Shown here piece by piece: positions 34,094-43,235 of a stretch of DNA of 64,000 bases; within the stretch, counting starts at the first letter, position 1, and every line of letters starts with the position of its first letter. This stretch comes from Plantago major (taxonomy: Eukaryota; Streptophyta; Magnoliopsida; Lamiales; Plantaginaceae): positions 64,679,354 through 64,743,353 of the forward strand of contig CM048841.1 in NCBI GenBank assembly GCA_026545765.1, given 5' to 3'. The notes under the pieces are model-generated. The model was not told the DNA's origin, ran no database searches, and saw only the letters and a program-made list of their open reading frames with translations. A program made the position numbers and the translations under genes.

Positions 34094-34814
34094 TGTAACG
34101 CCCCAAAATTTCAACTCAAAGTCCAAAGAGCTTAAGGGGATCGAGAACGCTACTCATAGCAACAAGGTGCACCTTTCTTTTCGGGAATCTATCTATAAGA
34201 ACTCCAGAGTTAAGCGTGCTTGCTTTGGAGCAAATCTTAGGATGGGTGACCAAATGGAAAGTCTCCCGGTTCACGCACAAGTGAGGACAAAGTGCGCGGG
34301 AAAAGACATGTGTTGGTACAGTGGGGCCAGCATATCACCCGAAGAGCTGCCCATGAGTAACTGCACCGGCTCATTAGTAGCCCGGGTCGTTACAAATTGT
34401 ATCAAAGCCGTGCCAACCCAAAACCCACAAGGGGTGGATGGTTGGTCGGACCATGGTGTGGCGGGGACGTCGCACAATTCAAGAGGGGGTGAACATAACG
34501 CCCCAAAATTTCAAGTCAAGTCCAAAGAGCTTAAGGGGATCGAGAACGCTAATCATACCAGAAAGGTGCACCTTTCTTTTCGAGAATCCATCTATAAGAA
34601 CTCCAGACTTAAGCATGCTTGCTTTGGAGCAAATCTTAGGATGGGTGACCAACTGGGAAGTCTCCTGGTTCGCGCACGAGTGAGGACAAAATGCACGGGA
34701 AAGGAGATGTGTTGGTATAGTGGGGTCAGCATATCACCCAGAGAGCTGTCCATGAGTAACCGTGCCGGACCAAAAGGTTCGGGGCTCAGCGCATTAGTGG
34801 CCCGGGTCGTTACA
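34094..34814 (+). mobile_element. Cassandra-type TRIM retrotransposon with 5S rDNA-like LTRs
   Basis: 721 bp, non-coding. LTR1 34094-34394 (TGTAACGCCCC...GGTCGTTACA) and LTR2 34494-34814. Each holds a 5S rRNA-like segment: AAGAACTCCAGAGTTAAGCG and TTAGGATGGGTGACC match the A-box/intermediate and C-box part of plant 5S rRNA. Between the LTRs lies a short insert with a primer-site-like GTATCAAAGCC (34399-34409) and a purine tract AAGAGGGGGTGAA before LTR2. The LTR2 start is mutated (CATAACG) and LTR2 has about 20 extra bases. Flanks AACTT/AATTC are imperfect. The 277-codon open frame across it is spurious. Confidence 0.88.
34199..34280 (+). other. 5S rRNA-derived segment in Cassandra LTR1
   Basis: Matches plant 5S rRNA from AGAACTCC to GGATGGGTGACC, including the pol III internal control region. 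A second copy is at 34598-34680. It is LTR sequence, not a 5S gene: the 5' third and 3' end of 5S are absent or diverged. Confidence 0.8.
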
Positions 34815-34976
34815 AATTCCTACATAGAAGCACACTATGAGGATTATCCACGTCATGAGTATCCGCCTTAGTATCCTCCACCACAATTCTATCCACCGCC
34901 TAGAGTTGATCCCTCGCTATACTATCCCTTCCAAGTCGACTTCTTCACTCCACCATCCGATGGACCATCTTCTTAG

Positions 34977-35275
34977 ACTTTTTACTCTTTTTCTTATTTC
35001 ATTATGGACTTGCCACTAAAACAAGGGAGTATCTTCTTCTCTTTCCTTTTTACCTTTTTCTAGTACTATTTATTTGCTCTTGTCTAGGTTTGGGGGAATC
35101 AAATTTGAACTTGTTTGATTTATTTGGTACATGGTCTGTAATTCTTATTCGTACTTTATTTTCGCAATTTACTTTTCGCCTTTAGAAATTATTAGTGGCA
35201 AGGCGTTACCCTTTACATCTAAGTTTTACTTGCTTTATGTGAAGAAGTGTTTGACCTTGGTGTGAGTATTTATTA
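34977..35275 (+). other. Host element H, 3' region after env-like gene
   Basis: No gene. AT-rich; GGTTTGGGGGAATC (35087-35100) is polypurine-tract-like. Confidence 0.5.
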
Positions 35276-35536
35276 GTCCCTTCATTTCACTAAAAGTGTA
35301 ACAATTGTGTTGGACACAATTTTTAAGAAAAATGTATAAAAGTATATGTGGTCTCCAAAAGTATGTGGTTAAGAATGAGTAGAAGATTTTAATTGAGTGG
35401 AAAAGTATACGTGAGCCCAATAATGTGTGGTTAAAAATGAATTTAGTATGAAAGTAATTCCATAAAAGGAAATGTAACACTTTTAGTGAAACACTCAAAA
35501 CGGAAAATTGTTATGCTTTTTGTGAAATGGGGGGAG
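35276..35536. mobile_element. Stowaway-like MITE (Tc1/mariner type)
   Basis: 261 bp, flanked by TA on both sides (35274-35275 and 35537-35538). Ends are inverted repeats: GTCCCTTCATTTCACTAAAA on the left, and the reverse complement of the right end reads CTCCCCCCATTTCAC with AAAAAGCATAACAATT. It has two internal degenerate repeats of about 60 bp (AAAAGTATA(T/C)GTG...GTGTGGTTAA). Non-coding and non-autonomous. Confidence 0.78.
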
Positions 35537-35538
35537 TA

Positions 35539-36309
35539 TAAAGCATGATTAGATAAGGGAATGAAAGTTTTGTTTTTGCACTTTCACTACTTACGCGATT
35601 GATGCTTTATGACTCACCTAAACCCACACAACTTTGATAAGTAGGCATGCTTATGACACCAATATAAAGTCACATTTATACATGTGCAAACACTATTGCC
35701 CACGAGTCTTTTTATGTTAGAAACACGAACATGATTTGTGATATTCACCTTTCTACCTTGAGCCTTATACTTATATTTCATACATATTTCACTAACCCTC
35801 TTGAGTCTATTAAGCTTTATCTTGAAACTCCACAAAATATATCTCATATATGCTTCATATACGCGGTTGATCCCCAATACACCGCCGAGCTTACAATGAA
35901 GAAAATGAGCAACGAATTCCAAGGATTGGAGGAGGTCATGCTAAGAAGAAATAAAAATACATAAACAAAATTCAAAGAATCGGTTTGGGGGGGGGTGGGG
36001 GGGGAGGGGACAGGAGGAGAAGAAAACACCAAACCGAAAATCGAAATCAAAGAACTGGTTTGGGGGAGACGTGAAAGAGAATACCATGAAGAGGTAACCA
36101 TAGTTGGCTTGAATTTAAATTCTTGCTACTATTTTGAATAAATCACTAGTTGTTTGCTTTAACAAAAAAAGACGGTACAATAAAAAAAAAGTCGAGCAGC
36201 TAAAACAGGCGAGCGGATCCAAAAGAGCCAAGCACTTTAAACAGATGTGTACATCCAAAAAAAGCCAAGGTACTTCTCAAGAAGGCGACCACTCAAAAGA
36301 AAGCTAGGT
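35539..36309 (+). other. Host element H, 3' end with G-rich polypurine tracts
   Basis: No gene. Two polypurine-tract-like blocks: CGGTTTG followed by a run of about 30 nearly all G (35981-36010), and CTGGTTTGGGGGAGACG (about 36056-36072). A degenerate repeat with AAAAGA(A)GCCAAG/AAAAGAAAGCTAGG follows at about 36200-36309 and resumes at 49076 beyond element C. Confidence 0.55.
36305..36309. repeat. TSD of element C, left copy (TAGGT)
   Basis: TAGGT here and again at 49071-49075. Confidence 0.93.
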
Positions 36310-37297
36310 TGTTGGTCCAGATAACGGCAAAGTAAAAGATTAGGGGGGGGGGGGGGGTGAATAGTCTTTTACAACTTTTGTCGATAAACACAGTTTCTCA
36401 GAAACCTTGGGGGTTTCTGATACTTAGATTCAGAGCGCGGAAGACTTTAAGATAGGTAAGTGCAAAAACAATAAGTATGTGTGTGTGCTTTGCTGAAAGA
36501 TAAATACAGAAAGGTAAATAACACAACAAGTATAGTGGTATCTGGAGGTGGCGTAATCCTCCAACTAATCCACTTCGATCTTTCTGAGACCTAGAATTCA
36601 CTAGAACAGATAATTGAGTTCACCTTACAAAAATCCTATTCTAAGATTCTTAAACAATTGTTTCCCAACCAAATGTTCCCCCTGAGTTATTCCCCAGCTC
36701 CTAGAGCTAAGTACTTCCTCTACTCAGATAACCTTGGAGTTATTCCCTGATTTCCCAAATCAAGTACTTCCTCTACTCCACGCCTTGATGGTGTTGGTTA
36801 TAATGTTTGTCAGAGAGGCTTCTCGTATAACTTTTCAGTTATGTTTTTAGAGAGCCTAATAGAACAAGACTACTTAATACACTTGTTCAGTGTATGGCAA
36901 TATGCTCTTTACTGACCCAAGTAATTGATGTCCGTTCTGGAGAATGAGCTTCAGAAAGGTTATCTGACAGTTCAACTCTTTCACGAATAACAATCTCTTG
37001 TTAAGGTTCAGGACAACTTAGAACTACTAGTGATTCTTCAAGCAACAGAAAGCTTTCAGAAAGGGTAGTAGAGTGCTTGAGAGAATACTTTGCTAGATTG
37101 TAAGTTTGCAAGTTAGATCGTTCTTCGGTCGTATTTCTCAGCATCTAAGTGTGTGATATTTATAGATGAATTAGAGAGTCGTTGGGATGTTATCCGTTAG
37201 ACACAATTCAAATTCAGTCTATACTTATCTTGAAATGAGTACTCAGAAGTCCTTGTCTCATATCTCAGAGAGGACTGTGCTTTAGCGGCTTTTCTGA
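36310..37297 (-). repeat. 3' LTR of element C, 5' part deleted
   Basis: About 988 bp against 1426 bp for the 5' LTR. The TG end, about 430 bp of LTR, the polypurine tract and the end of the env-like gene are gone; the sequence joins env through a filler at 37300-37322. TATA at 37157-37164; a G-run at 36342-36357. Confidence 0.88.
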
Positions 37298-37299
37298 AG

Positions 37300-37322
37300 T
37301 TGGGGAATAACTCAGGGGGACC
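37300..37322 (+). other. Inverted filler at deletion joint in C
   Basis: TGGGGAATAACTCAGGGGGA (37301-37320) on the + strand matches, inverted, LTR sequence that reads the same way on the - strand near 36675-36697. A short inverted copy of nearby sequence at a breakpoint is typical of end-joining with templated insertion. Confidence 0.65.
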
Positions 37323-40300
37323 AAATTTCGTGGTAACTCTTGCCAAGATTGTAGTTTTTCTTCAGAAAGTGTTTGACCCAGTAGTATTTTCCCCAGACCC
37401 AGGCATGGTCTACTTGTAGCTCAGATAGGTTGAAATACTTGTATATTTCTTCCAGATAGTGAATATCATCCAGATATTCATCCTTTGTCATGTAGAAGGA
37501 CTCATAGGGATGAACACCTAGCTTGTTTTGCTTGCTGTAGCTACCATCCAATTTTCTTGTCTTGTGCACATCTTCTGGCTTGGGGTAAGGACAAGGAAAA
37601 GAAAGGTCCATCTTTCTGGCATCATTTCTCTTTTCAACCTCAAAGTTTAGCCAGGCATGAAGGTGCTCATGTTTTAGCAAATTTGGCTTGCCTTCACTCC
37701 ATTTTAGGATCTGGTTGAAGATGGGAGTTGGAAACTTATCATTGACAAGTAGATATTGCAGTTCCAGAATCCAATACCCTTTCTTGTTCAGAATGCACCT
37801 ATATGAGGACTCTCCATTACTGGTCTTCACATACTCAATGTGGGCATCAGTTGGCTTTTCTTGATGAGTTTCTTTGTTTATTCTGCCAAACTAAATATCC
37901 CTTCTTGCTTTTCTGTTTGGTGGCCTTCTGTCAGGAGATCCTGTGACTCTTTCTTCCTGCCTTGGGGCTGTGCTGGTGGATGTTCCTTGTAAAGACTTGG
38001 TATTTCCAGAAGGGGTTCTGGCTGCTAATGGCCTTGCTGCCAGAGGAGGTTGTAAGGGGCTTGCTTGCCTTCTTATTTTGTGAAGTGGATGTTCATCAGT
38101 ATCAGATTCATCCTCATCATCATCATTGATGTTCCAGTTGTGAGGCTTGCAACTCTCTTGACCTCTTACCTCACCTTCTTCTTGATTTTCTTCTTCAGAA
38201 GCTTTCTGGTTGTTCCCATCTGAGATCCTAAGGGACTTGGTACCCCTAGTGACCATACTTCTCGACTTTACATTTGGTTGATCCGGAACAACTTCTTCAG
38301 CAGGTTGTCTCAGTGGTGTCCTTAATGACTAGTTGACTTGAGGAGGAGATTTGATTGTTTTCTTTTCTTCCTCCGCCTTTCGAGGCATCTCCTTCCCCCT
38401 TAGTCATGAATGACTGACTCATGATAGCATAAGCTTCAGAGAGTGATTCAAAGTTCTTCTGGAGGTTGTTATGCACCCTGACCAATTCTTGGATTTCTTC
38501 TTTCATGTCCTTGTTTTGCCTAACCAACACTTGCTCTTTTCTGTTGAGCTCTTCAAGAGGCCTTAGAATAGCCTCAGCTTGTTGAGTAGCATAAGTAGCA
38601 TCTGCTAGTGCTTGATTGGCATTGTTGCAGTCTTCTTCCCTGATCAGAGCTAAGTCTTTCTGAGAGAGAGCTATGCTGGTTGCTCTATTTAGCAATGCAC
38701 AGCAAATCTTTCATCTCTTCCGACCGATCAGTAGGACTTGGTTGTCTTGAGCAACAAGCCTGTCTCTTAGTTCCAAGAAAACAGCTGTTCTTGACCTGTG
38801 CTCATCACTTCTTGAAGCACCTGGAGTAGAGAAAATTTGAGGTTTTCCTTAGTGATTAGCCTCTCATCTTCTGCTTGGGAGATCAAGTTTGGGTTTATTT
38901 CAGCATCACTCTCATAATCCTTTTCTTGGATTATTTGCAGAGTGGCAATCTTTTGTTTGCCTTTGAGTATGCTGGCCTTCTGAGAAGTAGAAGGTCTTTC
39001 TGATGCAGCCTTAGCATAATGCTCTTCATCATCATTGTCATCCATGGCATCTATCTCAGCAGCAGTGACAACGATGGCATTTTTCAACAACCTTTGCTCA
39101 TCTAGGAGTGCCAGTTCCTTAGCATTAGCTTCTCTGAGCTTTTCAAGTTTGTCTTCCTTTTCTTCAATAAGAGATTGACACTCTAAGTTGATTCTCTTCT
39201 CCTCTTCCAACTTAAATCTGAGTTGTTCAATCCTGAACTCAGTGGCTGTGATTTATTCAATTGTGTCTTGTTTAGCCTGTTGGGTATTTTGATGAGACTT
39301 TGGTGGTGATGATGATGGGGGGCTTTCTGAGTATTGGAAGGAGTAGCCTTTTCTGCACTTCCTTTGCTAACTTTCTGAATTCCGCCGTTTCCAGGTTGGG
39401 GATCATCATTCTGATCATCATCATCATCATCCTTTTTCTTGTCTGCTTGACTTGGATGCTCAGAAGGAGGTTCTTGGTAGTCATTCTCATCAGTTTCCTC
39501 CTCATCTTCAGAAACCAGGTTGATCACATTAGGAAGTGTGATCATCCTCCCATTTACTTCTTCTTGCTCAGAAGGGTAGGTTGTGAGCTTTTGGGCAAGG
39601 CGGATGGGTCACCATCCGCTCTTGGTTTGAGCATCAGCTTGAAAGTCTGCTAGGAGTCTTTGTGCTACTTCATTTAAGAAGTTATCATCCATCAGAGTGG
39701 CAAAAGAATATGATTCTGTGGGAAACATAGCATGGATATGGTCTTCCAGAATGATTGCTATGGCCCTTTTCAGAAAGATCGGCCTTTCTGAGTTTCTGCC
39801 ATTGTCTGAAGCACTTTAGATGTTTCTTGAGAGTGTGCTTCTTAAAGGCTTGGAGTAAGTTTAGTGGCACTAGACTTTGAGCCTGAAAGAAAGGGATCAA
39901 GTTAGTTTTGTTCAAACTACTTGTGTTAGTATCTGTGTGCAAAAGTAAGCTTTCTGAGCATACCTGTGTAGAAACACTAGGCTCATTTGCTTGGACTTCT
40001 GCTTGTTTGGGCACAGAGGCCTCAGATACCTTGATGTGAGGAGAAGTCTGATCCTCAGCATCCTTTCTTTCTGATTGAACCTGAGAATTACAATCAAATA
40101 TGTTTAGAAACTGTTAACAGAAAAGATAGATGGAAAAGTGCTTTCTGAGACTTCACTTACTTCCAAGTGAGGAAGCTCAGTAGCAAGTTCCTCAGAAACC
40201 TTGGGGGTTTCTGGCACCTTTTCTGCAGATACTGCTTGTTCAGCAGTTTTAGTTTCTCTTGGAGGAGATAAGATCACATTCTCTCCGTCCAAGTGTTCTT

Positions 40301-42301
40301 CTGATTGAGCCTGTAAGATAGAACAAACATATTGATTAAGTAGTGAATTTTACCAAAATTTTCTTAAGGAAAGTTTACTGATACTTACCTTCTCAACAGA
40401 AGGCTCAGTAACTACTTCCTCAGAGTGCTTTTCAGCCTCTGGAAACTCTTGGTGTTGGGGTGTTGGTTCCACCTCCACTACTTTCTCAGTTGTAGCCTGT
40501 GGAATACGCTCTTCTTGATGTTCTGAGGTTGGAGTAACCTTTTCTTGATTCAAGGGAGTGGACAAGTTTTCTTCCCCCTGAAATTGTGTCTCCAAGTTGG
40601 CCTATAACAAATACAGCTTATGAGTAACAAGTTAACATACAATTATGTTGACATGTTAGATACAAACTATCTTTGTTAACTGAATAGAGTCAGGCTGAGT
40701 TTGGGTCTCTTGGACTAGTGGAGTTTCCACAGCCTCTCTTTGCTCATTGTTGGTCTCCTCTACAATATCTTTCTGAGTCTCCATCTCAGTTTGATCTCTT
40801 TCTGAGAGTTGAGCTCTCTCAGAAGGTTGAGGAACCTGTTCAAGAACAGGGTTTTCTTCAGCCACATTAAGTGCTGGCATTGTGAATGTGGAAGCAATGT
40901 CAACATCTTCCATCACTCTATCTTCCTCATCCAGGCCTTCTTCTTCCTGCTGGACAGAGGGGCTCCTTTCTTTCTGAAGGGCTCCTTTCTTTCTGAGGGG
41001 CTGAGCTTGATGCTCCTCCATGGGTCTCAATCCTGGACTTTTTGAATACTTGTGTAAGTACTACATCATCATCAGAGTCACTGTCCAGATTGGGAGCTGA
41101 CCCATCTATGATATTTCTATCATCTCTGGAGATTTCTGGAGCAGCCTGTCTCAGAATTCTTGGGGCTTTCTGGTGTTGCCTTTCTGGCTGAACAACATCT
41201 TCTGAGATCTTATCTCCAGAAGGTTGTGCTTTTTGTATACTTTGGGACTTAGAGGCTCTCTTGCTTTGAGTCCTCTTTCTCTTGGCAACTGGAGGTTGAG
41301 CAGGAGCTTGCTCAGAGACCTCTTCACCTTGCTGGGCAGCTTCAAGCTCTTCTGCCTCTTTCTGAGCTTTCTTAGCAGCAATTTTCTCCTTTTCTTCAAA
41401 GGCATGTCTGAAAAGGGAGTTGGTGATTGGGATTTCCTGTCTCTTTCTGAGAGTTATTCCCATTGTTTCCAGAATGTAGCAGATTCTGAGACCAAAATGC
41501 ATATTGGCCTTTGTCTCAGCAAGGCCATTGATGATTTTAGGCTCAAATTCCTCAATGTGCCCAAGAAATTTGTTGAAGGCGTACTTCCCCCAATTAAAGT
41601 GGGTTTCCTGCCCTTCATGCTTCTTATTCAGAAGATGCATCATCATCCATCTCTCCATGCTTATCTGGTCTACTCCACCTTTGTTTCCATCAAAGCAAAG
41701 GTCCAGAATGAGAGCCAAAGTACTCCAGTGTTTCTGGAGATGACTGGTTCTGATGGCTTTCAGAACAAAGTTTGCTGGGCAACCCTTTGCATTTTCAATC
41801 TGGATTGCCTCAAATAGATCCTTAACACTTTGAATCAGGGAGGCATCCCTGATGTTGATGTCGTCGATTGTTCCTCGATTTTTCAATCGGAATAAGTTGC
41901 AGAAAGTCTTGCAGTCTAGGACAATTTCTTGTCCTTGAACTTCAGTCTGCATGTACTTCTCTTCTACATCATTCACAACTTTTGTGAAGATTTTGGAGTT
42001 GTTGTAGAACTCCAACACATCCAAAGGTGGAAAGTCCACTGCAGCACACAGAAACTTGTAGATATGGGAACTTTTCAACATTCCCAATATCAGTTTTCTA
42101 TCTGCTTTTGAAGAAATGACTGCAGAAACATATTTCTTCACAAGAGAAGCTCCCCAATTCATCTTGTGACTTGGATTCCAGTCAGAAGGGGTAAACTCTC
42201 CTAGAAGGCGTTTATTCAACACCTTGAGTTCTTTTCCTCGCTTTTCAGCAGGAGCAGATGATGGCCTTAGGGTTCTTGGTGGTCATCTTCTTTGGTGCCA
42301 T
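37323..42301 (-). pseudogene. env-like gene of element C (introns 1, 3, 4, 5; intron 2 absent)
   Basis: ATG at 42301-42299 (MAPKKMTTKN), frameshift within about 12 codons, then open from 42222 to 40927. Exon 1 ends at 40681; intron 1 40680-40602; fused exon 2+3 40601-40389 (213 bp); intron 3 40388-40311; exon 4 40310-40161 (150 bp); intron 4 40160-40081; exon 5 40080-39964 (117 bp); intron 5 39963-39883; exon 6 39882 to about 37323. Exon 1 has NWGKYAFNKF and MHFGLRICYILETMGI. Exon 6 has KKHLKCFRQWQKL, acid runs, a coiled coil (38297-38695) and the C-terminal domain (37830-37323) with HAWVWGKYYWVKHFLKKN, truncated after KSYHEI. Frameshifts lie near 41000 (a local 20-bp duplication), 39780, 39200 and 38700. 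No membrane segment. Confidence 0.8.
39883..40680 (-). other. Intron and mini-exon array in env-like gene (C)
   Basis: Four introns of 78-81 bp with donors GTTAAC, GTAAGT, GTAAGT and GTATGC and acceptors TTATAG, TTACAG, TCTCAG and TTTCAG. At the place of intron 2, ...CCACAG runs straight into GCTACAACTGAG (joint between 40497 and 40496). The two halves are 105 and 108 bp, and A and D have a 77-79 bp intron exactly there. Confidence 0.82.
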
Positions 42302-42500
42302 CTCTTATATAGAGTCTTTGAGTGAGTGTTTACAGATGGGTTTTGCAAGAATAATCGAGATTAGTCTATCTTTTTAGAAGACTAAGCACAAGAAGTTGAG
42401 TTGCAGAAGAAGTTTTGCAGAAAACTTGAGAGGTTTTGCTATTTTGATGCAAGTATGAAATTTCGGATTTGGTAAAAGTGTTTGTCTTTTGCCCAATTCC

Positions 42501-42510
42501 TATATATATA
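42501..42510 (-). promoter_or_regulatory. Putative internal TATA box for env-like gene (C)
   Basis: GCTATATATATAGGA on the - strand, about 200 bp before the ATG; counterpart of 10211 (A) and 58779 (D). Confidence 0.6.
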
Positions 42511-43075
42511 GCATACAAAACGTACATAGATACAACATACATATAGCTGAGTATGAATGTGTGTCTTTGTATCTGCATAGGCGTGGTATCACACACGTTT
42601 CTCATTAAATGCTTAGTGGGCCACGTCTGAATTTCTAAACAGACATTACTTGCTTTGTTTTAGTCTCAGCCGTTGAGATCAAACATTTATACATCAAGGG
42701 CTTATATTGAATATCTTGTAATGATATCAATCAACAAATGGTAATGTGCTGACTTGATGGATTTTTTTAATATGCTACATTCATTGTGTCACTTAGTAAA
42801 GAGTAAGAACAATCAATCGTTTGAACTTTATCATTCTGAGTATCAAGTCCTTATCTTTATATTATTTATCATGAAAATGGCAAAAATACAAGACATTGGA
42901 CATGTTTGACTCCCAGAACTTATGTTTTTCGGGCTTTATGTGTCTTTTCTCTTTATGACTAAATAGTTTCCTGAATTCAAGAATCAGAAACTTCAGTTGT
43001 TTGAATGTATTTGACCCACTCTTAGTAAGTAAGTTCTAGTCTTATTTACTCATTGAGTGTGTTCCAACCTTTGCC

Positions 43076-43179
43076 TTTCTGGATACCTGTTCCAGAAATG
43101 TTTTGCCTTTCTGAGTGTTGCTACTCAGAAACCTTTGCATCACTTCTTAACAACTTGGCTTTTTGAGAGCATGTTCTCA
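43076..43179 (-). other. Hairpin array between pol and env-like gene (C)
   Basis: Stems TTTCTGGA/TCCAGAAA with loop ACAGGTA (43076-43098), TTTCTGAGT/ACTCAGAAA (43108-43131) and TGAGA/TCTCA (43164-43179). Position and pairing are as in A and D, with changed stems. Confidence 0.75.
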
Positions 43180-43235
43180 GAGGCCTACTTCTTTTCTACC
43201 TTGCTTACTCAGACTTTAGAGATTCAGGACATTTT

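Larger units (their letters stand above)
31629..34976 (+). pseudogene. Athila-type env-like/plant transposon protein gene of host H
   Basis: ATG 31629 gives MGRTRRETEIVCLSN, basic and serine/lysine-rich. After removal of the solo LTR (31720-33141) the frame continues ISKGDKAWLQRNKDREVIP. The core at 33498-33818 has RFWMHFVEANLKPT, TLVYAIMEGHFIDVGRVIME and LSFPGLIMEIC, the pattern of the putative plant transposon protein family in Athila elements. A C-terminal part (33835-34093) precedes the Cassandra insertion, and a proline/tyrosine-rich tail (PPPQFYPPPRVDP) ends at TAG 34974-34976. Stops at about 33358, 33817 and 34869 and frameshifts near 33490 and 33840 show it is dead. Function unknown. 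Confidence 0.75.
42302..43235 (-). other. pol-env spacer of element C
   Basis: No protein supported. Holds the TATA box and the hairpin array 43076-43179. Confidence 0.6.

Noticed and set aside
34199..34680. Functional 5S rRNA genes
   Set aside because: Only the internal control region and neighbouring part match; copies sit in LTRs and lack the 5' third and 3' end of 5S.
34038..34871. 277-codon open frame on the + strand
   Set aside because: It runs through both Cassandra LTRs and the H gene; its repeats are the two LTRs, not protein repeats.
39300..39653. + strand frame with hydrophobic Ile-rich stretch
   Set aside because: Antisense of the GAT-rich acidic region of C env exon 6; the apparent membrane segment is a mirror of the Asp run.
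41224..41817. 197-codon open frame on the + strand
   Set aside because: Antisense to exon 1 of the C env-like gene, with no family resemblance.
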